Source: Stomoxys calcitrans
Taxonomy: Eukaryota > Arthropoda > Insecta > Diptera > Muscidae
Length of the DNA stretch: 64,000 nt
Reading direction: 5' to 3'
Assembly: GCF_963082655.1 (NCBI RefSeq)
Contig: NC_081553.1
Span: forward strand, 32,896,801-32,960,800
Position numbers and translations under genes: made by a program. The notes beneath the pieces were generated by a model. It did no database searches, was not told the DNA's origin, and worked only from the letters and a program-made list of their open reading frames with translations. Positions 11,641-22,526 of this stretch are shown piece by piece (the stretch's first letter is position 1; the number at the start of each line of letters is the position of its first letter).

Positions 11641-12030
11641 TTTCAAAACTTCCGTACATGCAATGGATTGTCTAATGATAACCTAAGAGAGTGATTAACA
11701 AGTCATAAGGACGGTTATAACGCAATGGGTTGTAAATGGATCATCGCAAAGAGTTGCTAAAACTCCAGAACATGCAATGGATTGTCTAATGATAACCTAG
11801 AAGATTGTTTCAAGAGTCTAATGGGGGATTATAACGCAATGGGTTGTAAGAGAATCGTCGCTAAGAGTTGCCAAAAGCTTCCACACATGCAATGGATTGT
11901 CTAATGATAAACTAGAAGAGTGCTTCGCAAGACATACAGATGATTATAAAGCAATGGGTTTTAAGAGATTCGTCATGAAGAGTTGCTAAAACTTTCGCAT
12001 ACGCAATGGAATGTCCAATGATGTCGTTGA
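11641..12030 (+). repeat. ~115-bp tandem repeat, 3.5 units
   Basis: The anchor ATGCAATGGATTGTCTAATG occurs at about 11,656, 11,773 and 11,887, with a diverged fourth start at about 12,002. Each unit also holds a GCAATGGGTTGTAA block and AAGAGTTGCTAAAA. It directly abuts the 124-bp satellite but is unrelated in sequence. Confidence 0.85.
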
Positions 12031-14205
12031 AGAGTGTTTTTCAACTAATACGGAAGACAAATGGCATATACAATCTTCCAGAAGATTCGGAGACGAACGC
12101 TCTTTCAGAATTATGAAAAATGTTTGTAGGGTTCTTACCGCCTTTTAGCCTCGTACTGACGACAATGCCTATTGAATTTTTGCGAAATCCGAAGGACTCT
12201 ATTCTTTGCCAATACCCAAACGAAAGTCAAACAACAACACACAACCAAGACAGGATAACTGAAACAGAGTAGATTGGTGCCCATTACGTTTAATTACATT
12301 GACAATTAATTGAAGCGAAATTTGTATTGGCGCAGCGACATGAAGCTACAATTTTGCGTATAGAACTCAGTACCACTTTAACGGAATGTGTCCGCATTTA
12401 TTTCGTCACCATTGTTTTATAATGGGTTTTTAAATTGTTTGAGTGAAAAGTCCACGTCTGTACTAGGCTTCAGTTGTTGACCCTTCACAAATAATTTTTT
12501 TAAGGCCCAGTAAATAAGAGTTTACCATTACAAAAAAGTGTCAGCATTTTAGTTGTAGAAATGAGACAGGTACTTTTCATATTATTTTCATATCATTAAG
12601 TAAACGCTTTCCCTGCGCTTACCATACTTTAAGAACTTATGTGAATGCTGGTAGATAAAAGCAAAACTTACGTTGAGAGATCTAGCAATTCAGTATGGAA
12701 GAGACTTAATAAACCAGTGGCTAATCTAAAGATATGTGCTTTTGAACTGGCTTCAACAGTTTTGGTGTTGCAACAATTTCATTTAAATTTTGCCTTTCGA
12801 CAAATAAATAATTTATGTCCAAAGAAAAATTGATAGAAATTTTATCTCTTGATTAAATTTGATAATTGCAAATGTATTTACTATTCATTAATTTTGTTTA
12901 GCATTCAAATCTAATCTTCAAATTTTTAAAACGTAGTAAAGATTGTTTTCGTTTCCATTTGGATGTTTAGGTTAACCTACTTTAGTTCGATTTATCGATC
13001 AATTAATGCACCTCAAGATAGAAGAAATTTCACGCCAAACACTTCTGAAATAGACATAGCTTCATTTCTCCGGAAGTCTCAACGAAGGAATGTCTAATCT
13101 TATCTTTATATGCAATTTGCAATGGAATGAAAATAAAATTAAAAACAAACTGGAGTTCTCTTACAATTCCTTTGCTTTTTATAACTCAAGAAACTTGAAG
13201 ATAACATATACCTCAACAATAGTGCTTGAGGTGGCAACAAGTTCTTATAATTGCCTGTTAAAACATTGTAGGTGAATTATTATCAACTCCAAGTTGATAG
13301 CAATTGGTCTCCATAAACGTTTAGTATGTCATGGGTATTTGTGGTCACTTGAAAGATACCCATATGATTTGATTCTATGATTTATGGAGATTTCAATTAT
13401 ATTACAACAGGTGATCAGCAGAAGTTTTGAAATGGTGACAACAAAGATTTATCAACAGAAAAAAATGAAAATTAAAAAAAAATATCTTTGATTAAACGTT
13501 GAATATAGAAATGTTTTTTTATGGATAATTGATTATAAAAACGCTTTTTTTTGGGCAAATATGTCAGCGGAATTAAGAAGAAGAATAAATTAAAATGAAA
13601 ACAATTGGCAAAGGTAACAAAATAGTTCTAATGGCCACTTAATAAGAAAAACATACGTTTTTTTTAACATCGCCTTAAATCTATCACAAATATCTTTTGC
13701 CCCAGAATTCATTACATTCAATTCATATCTCTCTCTGTTGTATAAAATCTCATTTTCCTAGTAAACATAAGTTTTTACACTTGTCATTTTAATTTCTTTA
13801 TTTTGGCACTAGGTTAGTTCTACTTGTCAATGTCAAACATTCCTAGAAACCATAAATATCCAGTACATATGTCGCATATACACATTTCCATATCTATAAT
13901 ACTTAAACCCCTACAACCATTAGAGTATTAAAATTAATGACCCAAGGAAACTTTTATTTTTTTATTTGAAAGCTAGCCAAAAAAAAAATATGAATTTATG
14001 TTACGTGTTAAATAAAAATTTACCTACAGATTGAGATGAATACTGTGTAGGAAATACTGAAAAAACTGGCCAAGATTTAGGAAATATTCAAAAAAATATG
14101 ATTAAATAATGTTTGCTAATGGAAATATGTGTCTTTTCGAAACATATTTGCGGTAAGCAGATAAGAATCTTTCATGTCCAAATGGAGAAATGAGAAGAAC
14201 AATTT
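12031..14205. other. AT-rich unassigned sequence
   Basis: No domain-bearing frame, no repeat shared with the rest of the window and no RNA gene recognised. Confidence 0.5.
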
Positions 14206-14208
14206 ATA

Positions 14209-15050
14209 CAGTTGCGGTCAAAACAATAACAGTGCAGAATAGTAAAATCTTTTAATTGACAAAAATATGTATATATTTCTTTGGAAGCATATAGTAGTTC
14301 TTTGTAGATTTATAGGCATTGTATGACCGATTCTTTTTTCCCTTTAATAAAAAAAAAAACATTTATGTGTTCTTAATAAAGAATAAAAATTTGTTTATTT
14401 CTGAAATAAAGACGGTCAAGATAATAGCAGTGATAACTACAACATATCATTAAAATTCAGGTAACTTATTTTACCTATCTTTTTTTATATGAATGTCTTC
14501 AAATACATTAGTTCTTATAAATTGGGTTTTGTTCCGGTTATCTCATTTTGAATAATGTACCACAAATTTGGTATTGGACAGCTATACAGGTCATTTCAAA
14601 AGTTTATTATTATTTACTTAAAACCACCTTATTGCTAAAGATCGATGTGCCTCGGGTCAGTATCTTCTTGAAATTTACATGATAAAGTCATATCAATCTC
14701 CACATATGCGAGCATAATATTTTGGAGAATTTAAATGTATTGGGATGCATCCATGATATTGCGGAACCAATGTATAAGACCAACACCTCTGCATGAGAGA
14801 CACTCCCAAACCATTACATTTGGCCCACCATGTTTTTCCGTTTTAGTTGTAATTTGAGGACTATAGTATAAATTTCTACGAAGGTCTCACATATCTTCAG
14901 GACTCAGAACCTCCCTACAACACATTATTTTAGAGTTCTTCACAATTTTTGATTCATTCATTGTGAGATGTTACAAACAGAAATGTATTTTTTGAACTTT
15001 TGTTGCGTCAATATTAGCACTTAAGTATTTAGAAAAGAAGAAAATCACTT
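14209..15050 (-). mobile_element. Decayed Tc1-like transposon
   Basis: The left end at 14,208-14,235 is CAGTTGCGGTCAAAACAATA next to a TA, a typical Tc1-like TIR. A second related block (GACGGTCAAGATAATAGCAG) at about 14,411-14,430 is in the same orientation, as in Tc1-like elements with repeated transposase sites inside the TIR. Transposase remnants follow at 14,610-14,980 on the minus strand. No matching inverted right end is clear; the LINE 3' end begins at about 15,072. Confidence 0.6.
14610..14980 (-). pseudogene. Tc1-like transposase fragment (DDE domain)
   Basis: On the minus strand one frame reads KTEKHGGPNVMVW followed by CRGVGLIHW and N.MDASQYI, the conserved core around the first half of the Tc1 DDE domain. 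Slightly downstream another stretch reads FQEDTDPRH, matching the Q-D-N-D-P-x-H motif that carries the second catalytic aspartate. Stops and frame changes separate the pieces, and the DNA-binding head and the end of the domain are missing, so it cannot encode a working transposase. Confidence 0.75.
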
Positions 15051-15134
15051 GACAGATCGATTTCTGCAATAGTAGTTTAGATTAGGTTAGGTTTGGTTGA
15101 AAAGAGGGTGTAGATATTAATCCGCCCCAAGCCA

Positions 15135-15746
15135 CTATGGACATACACCTAATCCAGTAATCGGCTTGTTGTGCGCCCTAAAAACTATAAAGTAACCTCT
15201 GAAAAGAAAATTTGAAGTTAGGAATTCCGTGCTACTTACAAAATCCTTAATTGTTTTTAATATCACTCCCCTAAGTTGGTTCATGTCTCGTATTGTGTCC
15301 CCATATAAGTGCCGGTATCTGTTAAACGCGAAAGCCGGGCAATGACATAGGAAATGCTCCAATGTCTTATCATCTTCCCCGCATGCCCCACACATGCTAT
15401 CACTTGCCGCACCGATTTTACATAAGTGAGCTCGTAGTCCTATGTGTCCCGTTATGATACAAAAAGCTATACTGACCTCCTTCTTGCTTCCTTTCAGTAA
15501 TAGCCTCGTCTTTTCACGATCTGGATCCCCCAACAGGATTTTCGCCGTCCTACCGACCGTTTCGCTCTTCCACAATATTGGATGCGCATTCGTCGCCCAC
15601 CCCCTTAACTCTGACTGTGCCGAGCCGAAAGGCTTCGCGTTAATCAAGTTTATTGACGGCAGTCCTCTGGGCTTCATCGCCAAATCGTCTGCCCTTCCAT
15701 TTCCACTTACTCCGTAACGTAACCCAAACAATGGGGATTTTGCCAT
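15135..15746 (-). pseudogene. LINE ORF2 C-terminal part: end of RNase H plus Cys/His tail
   Basis: A 203-residue open stretch, the best-preserved part of this LINE. The start (about residues 8-23) has GVSGNGRADDLA, the final RNase H motif with its aspartate. Residues about 133-155 carry C..C..........H...C.C, the zinc-finger-like tail typical of Jockey/I/R1-type ORF2 proteins. The first methionine is arbitrary: homology continues upstream in another frame, so this is not an independent gene. Confidence 0.8.
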
Positions 15747-16005
15747 CCTCAGAGAAGGCGTTAGTCTCCTTCTTACAAGACTATTCGTGACCTTACCGTC
15801 CTGGTTGTTATTGCCCTTATGGCAATTTAACTGTCCGTAAAGATGTTCACACTCGACGTCCTCGCGTTAGCACCACACTACTTCACGCAATCCGTGATCG
15901 CCCGGAACTCCGCCTGCAGGACGGTATTATGGTCAGGCAGTCTAAAACATATCTCAGTCCCTGGGTTCTCAATGTAAACCCCCAGGTCCATTCTGTCCTC
16001 TGGCT

Positions 16006-16482
16006 CTAATCAATCCGTGTAACATGATCTTCCAGATGGCAATACTGTGCCGATGGCAGCAGTGCCTCGCACTCGACTTCAAGATTCATCTTAGGTATGC
16101 GATCGGAAACCTCTTCCCTTCCTTCCAGGTTTCCTATCGTCGCCTCGATTATACCACGATGGCATGAGCTGCTCCCATCCTCAATCCATTCTCCCATCGC
16201 CTTAAGTCTAATAGCCGCAGTGGCTGCCTCACACTTATTCTGTATGTCAATGGGTCGGATATCTAGAATAGTCTATAGTGCCCTAATGGGCGTGGTCCTC
16301 ATCTCTCCGCGTGGGCCAAGACAACATGTTCTCTCAACCTGTTGTATAGTCCTTATGTTGCACTTTTTCTCCATAGCAGTCCACCAAACTACTGAGGCGT
16401 AAATAAGTATTGGTCTAATCACGCTCCTATAGAGCCAGAGGCCTACGGCCCGTCTACATAGTGCTGAATCCGAGTCCAACAT
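16006..16482 (-). pseudogene. LINE RT thumb and start of RNase H, broken
   Basis: The piece at 16,273-16,482 reads GLWLYRSVIRPILIYASVVW, the post-palm/thumb motif of LINE RTs, then ERTCCLGPRGEMRTTPI. The piece at 16,006-16,197 (residues like HRGIIEATIGN and EVSDRIPKMNLEVE) matches the 50.0-50.3 kb copy. Confidence 0.7.
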
Positions 16483-17119
16483 CTCTGAGCCTTCTCAGTA
16501 CGCTCCTGTATGTGACACTTCCAATTCAGTTTCCTATCCAAGATCACACCTAAGTATTTGACCTTGTCAGATATCGAAATCGTCTTATTGAGGCGTTAAA
16601 TTGGCCCACCTTCGTCTTCCTCGTGAACAGGCATATTTCAGTCTTCTCTGGGTTAACATTGAGACGTCTGGGTCTAGCCCAATCATACACCATATACAAG
16701 AACCTTTCGGCCCTTCTTCATAGCTCGTTCGCATCCTTATCCCTTAGAAGTATTATAACTTTACGAAGCGTAGCAGACGGGTTCAAATCCCTCCTCAGTC
16801 AGCATCCGTAATAGGTCACCCATAGGAGTGGCGATAAAATGCCCCCCTGTGCCACTTTCTCCCTTATATTTATGCTAAGGGACACACATTTTTTTCACCT
16901 GTTCCTTAGCTTATGGTTTATCCAGTCTCTAAGGACCGGGTCCACCCGGTATTGGTCTAAGAATCGGATGAGGGCAGTCTCCACCAACCTTCTCTTGACA
17001 TAGGCAAGCTGTGTGTATTTGAGCAGTTCGCTGAATGTCCTACTCTTTATAATGGTGTCCACAATACGTTCCATGGTTTTTGCCTTGCCGTGCTTGGGTA
17101 TAAACACCACCCTTGCCAC
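16483..17119 (-). pseudogene. LINE reverse transcriptase fingers and palm, broken
   Basis: From the high-coordinate end: ARVVFIPKHGK (fingers), then LVETALIRFLDQ; at about 16,810-16,850 QGGILSPLLW, the RT motif before the catalytic box; then PEKTEICLFTRKTK and YLGVILDRKLNW. The YADD box expected at about 16,757-16,773 keeps only Y-A, then breaks: both aspartate codons are lost and the frame shifts. The order and motifs fit a Jockey/I/LOA-type ORF2. Confidence 0.8.
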
Positions 17120-17250
17120 ATGTCAGGCTTTCGGAGAATATGCAAGTCCTAGGCACGATGTGGCGCCAGATAGTCTACCTCTTTCTGTAGTAACGCCGGA
17201 AATATTCCATCAGGCCCGGGTGACTCAAATGGTTTCAAGCTCCTCAAGGA

Positions 17251-17631
17251 TTACTTCACCATAAATTCCGTTATTATAAACCTACGATCAACGTCATTAT
17301 TCCAAGATTCCGGTGTTTCCGTGAGTCCCTTTGTATCCTGTGGAAAATGGGTTCTCATCAAAAGCCTCAACATGTCCTCCGTTGTTTCTGCTCTCGATCC
17401 CATGTCGTCTACTAATGTTTCACTTTGGACATGGGTTTTTAAGAGGAACTTTTTTATCTTAGCGGCGTCATTAACGCTATCGACCTGTTCGCAGAAAAGC
17501 TTCCAGGAGGCACGTTTTGCCATTCTGGTAATCTTATTGGATTCCTTGAGCCGTGTGTAATACACATCGCAATAAATCTTCGCCTTTTTTACGACGTGCT
17601 CTGTTAAATAATCTGCGGACCCCTTTCCCAA
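17251..17631 (-). pseudogene. LINE ORF2 linker between endonuclease and RT
   Basis: A 126-residue open stretch with TRMAKRASWKLFCEQVDSV and TEDMLRLLMRTHFP, as seen in the spacer between endonuclease and RT in LINE polyproteins, where a W..FC motif is common. It is continuous with the neighbouring LINE domains but in a different frame from both. Confidence 0.7.
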
Positions 17632-17653
17632 TATTGCGAATCTCCATGGTCAT

Positions 17654-17935
17654 CTAGGGTTTTTCTTGGGCTGATTTCCTTTCCCAAAGAGGACAACTAT
17701 CTTCGAAGGACCCCACCAGTGCTGTCGTAATCCTGTTGACATTTTCGTCAATGTCTTCTATACTTGGACAATCTAAATTATCTTGCCCAAGTCTTCTTTG
17801 GAGTAGCCTTCCGAATTTTGTCCAGTTGGTTTTCAACTTATTTCGGATGCTTATCGAATTCGGCGCTGGCCGTGCTATTCTAAACCTAATGTGGCGATGG
17901 TCAGAGAAAGAGTGTTCGTTCCATGGCTTCGCCCT
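17654..17935 (-). pseudogene. LINE endonuclease C-terminal end
   Basis: Contains FSDHRHIRFRI, the S-D-H motif closing the apurinic-type endonuclease fold that carries the catalytic histidine. The rest of the domain is absent: sequence beyond about 17,935 no longer fits, so this is where the element is 5' truncated or deleted. Confidence 0.75.
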
Positions 17936-18727
17936 AACAGGCAAACAAAAAAACTTGAAAATGAAAAAATTCGGCAGAGCCCGGCGGGATTTGAACCTGT
18001 TCACATGGGGTTGTGTTCGAAGCCATCAATACAACTTTCAACAGATGAATCTTGTGCGTACCATGGAAGTAGTGTACTATGTGCAGACAGAAAATTTGCC
18101 ATTACACAAAAACACATGCATTGGGAAATGTACAGCTTGTACACAGGGTTGTCGAGCGTGGTTAATGTGATATTTCTATCAAAGGCGTTTTCGCAATAAA
18201 TTCGGTACAAGTACGACAGTACGGCCCTTGAAGCCTTCAGCTCTAATATGGCTGATGAGTAATTGTAACCAAATTACGAAACGCGTCCCACAGTGGTTGG
18301 TGTTTGTTGCGATTTTTGGCTTTCCTTTTCCAAAGAAGCAAAGAAAATCTCCGATCATTAAGCTCGAAAGAGAAACAAACGGAAAAGGTTTCGGTGAAAA
18401 TTTCTTTTCGAGACAAAATTTTAGTCAATTTTTCTCAAAAGACAATTTTTTCCAAAAAAAAAATACAATAAAATTTTTTATAATGGAAAAATTTTAGTTA
18501 ATTTTTCTCTACAGATAATAAACCAGTAAATTTTTTTCATAAATTTTTTCTAAAGACAAAAAAGCACATCATTTCAATATGATTTCTAAAAAGACAAAAT
18601 TTTGACGAATTTTCCCTAAAGGTAATAGTTCAATGAAAGTTTTTAAGACAAGATAGGATAAAAGATCGATTGTTATATTCAGCCAAAATAAACCGGTTAT
18701 CGAGAACCTTATTTTATATTGTAGTTA
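17936..18727. other. Unassigned; part resembles the A/T minisatellite
   Basis: 18,395-18,650 holds diverged AGACAAAATTTT / AATTTTTCTC blocks like the inverted minisatellite at 57.3-57.6 kb. A B-box-like GGGATTTGAACC (inverted) sits at about 17,988-17,999 without a matching A box or cloverleaf. No gene seen. Confidence 0.4.
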
Positions 18728-18729
18728 TA

Positions 18730-18967
18730 TTGGGTTGCCCAAAAAGTAATTGCGGATTTTTTAAAAGAAAGTAAATGCATTTTTTTATAAAACTTAGAAT
18801 GAACTTTAATCAAATATACTTCTTTTACACTTTTTTTCTAAAGCAAGCTAAAAGTAACAGCTGATAACTGACAGAAGAAAGAATGCAATTACAGAGTCAC
18901 AAGCTGTGAAAAAATTTGTCAACGCCGACTATATGAAAAATCCGCAATTACTTTTTGGGCAACCCAA
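18730..18967 (-). mobile_element. Mariner-type MITE, copy 2 (inverted)
   Basis: 238 bases with the same ~31-base TIRs as copy 1, TA on each side (18,728-18,729, 18,968-18,969), read in the opposite orientation. It differs from copy 1 at only a handful of positions. Confidence 0.9.
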
Positions 18968-19222
18968 TATAATCCCTACATAACATTTAGGCCATTATTT
19001 GCGAAAATTTCCACGTATGTCTATGATAGATTCGTTAGGAATAATGCCATCAGAATCGAAGAAGACTAGAACAAAGAGAAAATCCTGAAGTAAAAACGTA
19101 GGCTGGTCCCTGACAAAATGTCAGGTAAAAACTAGTCGATGTAAGGTTTTATTCGTAGCAGCACTTAAAATGGCGATTTACTGAGGAAAAACAAGAGCCG
19201 CATAAACAGGCAGATCATGCGG

Positions 19223-19535
19223 TTAGCATATGCCAAATCAAAGTCCACTAATTGGCTTAGGTAAACCAATACCTCTGGGGAATCCCCGAAACCCAACTTT
19301 AATTACATTTGTTATATCATTACACCCTGATATATACATTCTTATATCTATACAAACGTAACGATATCCTAATATGCGAGTTAGCATATGCCAAATCTGA
19401 GTTTGCCAATTGGCTTAGATAAACCAATACCTTGGGGGAAACCCAGAACGCAGAATTTAATTGTATTTGTTGCTTCATTACACCCTAACATATGCATTCT
19501 TATATCTATACAAACGTAACGATATCCTTATTAAC
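19223..19535. repeat. Two-unit tandem duplication, ~157 bp
   Basis: AGCATATGCCAAATC at about 19,226 and again at about 19,383. Both units continue through AATTGGCTTAG, AAACCAATACCT, TTACACCCT and ACAAACGTAACGATATCC. Non-coding; identity unknown. Confidence 0.8.
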
Positions 19536-21830
19536 ATACCATACGATTTTGTGAAAAAATTACTTTAAATGAAAAAAAAATTATTACTATGCGAATTAAA
19601 AAACATAATTTAAAAGTTAAAAATAAAAACTAAATATGTTACCATTAGATTTTCTTTTATATATAAAATATCATAAGAAACTTCTTTTGTATGAAAATTT
19701 CCGTTTGTGGTTGAGTTTTTCATTGGTGGTGCTATTTTTTGCGTTTTTTTTTGTGAAATATTTTTAATATTTCCGAATGGAATTATTTCTTTGCAATGGA
19801 AGACCGAGTTATGTTATGGGAATTAAAAAACAAGTACCAAACTCGCGAATTTGTATGATTTATAAAATTCTTATAGAAAAGAAATATTTCGTAGAAAAAA
19901 CGTTGTTTTAGTTTCGAAGTTATCCAAAATTTGTCATAAATCGATGTGTTTTTGATGTGAATTCCGTAGAGAAGTTTTTATTGTAGAGGATTTTTTGATT
20001 TGTGGTTTTTAGGCATATAATATTTTATAGTTAGAAATAAGTATAGTAATTTTTTTGTTTTTTTTTTTTTTTTGATTTTTCACTTTTTTTACAATTTTTG
20101 GTTTCCATAAATCTGGAGGATTTTATTGTTTAATCTATACAAATTTCCGAAGAAAATAGTTTATTTTCTTTATACATATTTCATTCAACTTTTTTATGTT
20201 TATTAAACATTTTGCTTATAGGTATTCTGTTATCGCGTTAATTTTTGTTTGTTATTTTTTTTTTCAAATTATTTTTTTGGGTTTTTAAAGAATATATATT
20301 AATCTTTATATATATATTCTATACTCAATATATATGTTTCCTACATTTCGGTTCAAATTGGGTTAACATTTGTTTTTTTTATTATTTAGGGATTTGAATA
20401 TTTTTCTGGTTTTGGGGCACACAGTTTTTCAATAGACATACAAAAACACTTGTTTTTAGTGTTTCGCATATATTTTTAAACAATTGTTAGGCATAACAAA
20501 CATGTATACAATATTATAATTATGTTTATTTTAATTCACACTTTGTGTTTTTTATTTTATTTCATCTTTTGTTCCATTTTTATTAATTCAACTTTTAATT
20601 ATTTTGATATATGTTTACAGAGTAGACATTTCTCACTCTCTCATCTTAGGGGCATCACTCTGCTCTTTGTTCCTTGTGTTAGTAGGGGTTGTCATAATCG
20701 TTCGTTATTTACACTGTCAGACATGAAGTTTACACTGAGATTATTAACAAACATTTCCGCTTTTTTTGTTTTTTGAACGGGTTATAAGTCTCTATCTAGA
20801 TTGGAAATTCCAATTTGAAATATTCTTCTTTCTTTTTATATTTGTCTTCCTATTCAACTTTTCATTAAAGGTAAATTTTTTCCTTGTATCCTTTAAAAAG
20901 GAAACTGCGTCATTTCATTCACTTTAACTCTTGGTCAAGGGATTTCGTTATGTTTTGCACTATTTGTTATACTAATTTTCGATTGTTTATGAAAATTGTT
21001 GTTTCATATTTTTTTTTTCAGCAACAAACACAAAACACTTAGTGCTGACGACGAGTACACAAACAGGCTTCCTTTTGTTCTTTTGGTCAAACAATAAACT
21101 CTTCTTTGGTTTCTTCTTTTGTAATAAATCCGAGATGAAGCTCACAAGGTTTTTATTTTTTCTCTTTTATTTTTTGTTTATATGTTTTGCTCTCCGCACA
21201 ACAAAAAATCATTAAAATCTTTATAAGATAACCGTGAACTCAGAAAAGTAATGGAAGAAACCAAAATTATAAAAGAAAATTAAAAATTCACATTGATTAA
21301 GAAACGAAACACGAGACTACGATGATAATGTACACCGTATGTCTACGAAAATACATTTTCACAGTCAGACATATTCAAGGAGACTAAATTTAATGTGAAT
21401 GTGGAATTTTAACAGAGTTGCTGGTTTAAGCAATGAGGAAAACTAACTCACTAGCCCATGTGCTCTCTCCCACTGTCTCTCTCTCTCACTCTCTCTCCTA
21501 TTGATGTTATCATCACAGGGGTATGTTGTGTTTCAGCTACTGTTAAGCTCAGTAGGAATGGTATTGCAAAGAAACAATCCAAAATAACAACAACAAGGGT
21601 TATATTAAATAACAGCAAGGAACTGTAAACAAGAGGGTAGAGTTGCCGTGTGATGAAGAATTGAAAATTATATTAAAAAAAACTGCTAAAACGGTTATTT
21701 CCATTGAAATGCAAATTTTGTTAACCTAAAATAAAAAGTCGTCTTACTTTATATGTTGCTGACTGTAAACAGATATGTGGTTTACAGTACAGAGTATACA
21801 TACACGTAATAAAACGCACTCAAAACATAT
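19536..21830. other. Very AT-rich unassigned sequence
   Basis: Long T-rich runs, a TATATA cluster at 20,285-20,335 and a CT-rich microsatellite at 21,463-21,500. The 84-codon frame at 20,522-20,776 is almost all F/I/L/S, as expected from T-rich DNA by chance. I cannot exclude an intron or UTR of a distant gene. Confidence 0.45.
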
Positions 21831-22526
21831 CAAAACAAGTAAAAGCGTGCTTAGTTTGGCCGGGCCGTATCTTAGGAACCCACCACCATGGATTCTGCTA
21901 AAAATTTATAGAATATATATATAGTTAAAAGGCATAATTTTGTTCTACATACCAAACATCCGTCAAACCAGCAAAAATTAAAGCTTCTATGAACCGAACA
22001 AGAAAAAACGAGAGAACGGTTTACATGGATGCTAAATCAGGTTATAGACTGATTTGTATCGTACCGATTTGGACCGTACTATGCACAGATATTGGAAATT
22101 ATAACGGAACACTACATGCAAAATTTCAGCTTAATCGGACAAAGATTACGGCTTCCAGGGGCTCAAGAAGTCAAATCGGCAGATCGGCTTATATGGCAGC
22201 TATATCAGTTCATATACCGATTTGGACCGTACTTATCACAGTTGTTGGAAGTTGCAACAGAACACTATGTGCAAAATTTCAGCTAAATCAGATAGAAATT
22301 GCGGCTTTCAGGGGCTCAAGAAGTCAAATCGAGAGATCGGTTTATTTAAGAGCTGTATACAAATCCGAACTGATATGGTTAATTTGCAATCGGCAAGCTT
22401 TACGCGTTCGACCGCTATCGTGATTTCGACAGACGGATGGCTAGATCGGCTCAGAATGTGGTTTTAATGGGGTTTTAGATGAATATTTCGAGGTGTTGCG
22501 AACGGAATGACTAGATTAGAAAACGG
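21831..22526 (-). mobile_element. DINE-1-like element, minus strand
   Basis: The left end is the inverted 3' terminus (CAAAACAAGTAAAAGCGTGC, hairpin at 21,856-21,870). Three inverted internal units follow (CTTATATGGCAGCTATATCA at 22,189 and relatives), then the inverted 5' core with ATTTCGACAGACGG and a GAATATTTCGAGGTGTTGCG block near 22,500. Core and GTCY tract are shortened. Frames across 21,989-22,467 come from the repeats. Confidence 0.75.

Larger units (their letters stand above)
15072..17935 (-). mobile_element. Non-LTR retrotransposon (LINE) with RNase H, 5'-truncated and decayed
   Basis: About 2.9 kb on the minus strand. In order from the high-coordinate side: end of an endonuclease domain, a linker, reverse transcriptase pieces, RNase H and a Cys/His tail; the 3' end is a CCAAACCTAACCTAATC-type sequence near 15,072-15,092. 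RNase H after RT points to I/LOA-type families rather than plain Jockey; the exact clade is not settled. The pieces fall in all three minus frames, so the copy is dead. A related piece lies at 49,550-50,452. Confidence 0.8.

Noticed and set aside
15442..15717. Plus-strand 91-codon frame across the LINE
   Set aside because: It is the antisense shadow of the minus-strand RNase H/Cys-tail remnant, which has recognisable motifs.
17955..18005. Inverted B-box-like GGGATTTGAACC, possible tRNA or SINE
   Set aside because: No A box at the right distance, no cloverleaf and no match to either SINE family in the window.
20522..20776. 84-codon frame rich in F, I, L and S, like a membrane protein
   Set aside because: It lies in T-rich DNA where such codons arise by chance; no start context, domain or conserved neighbour supports it.
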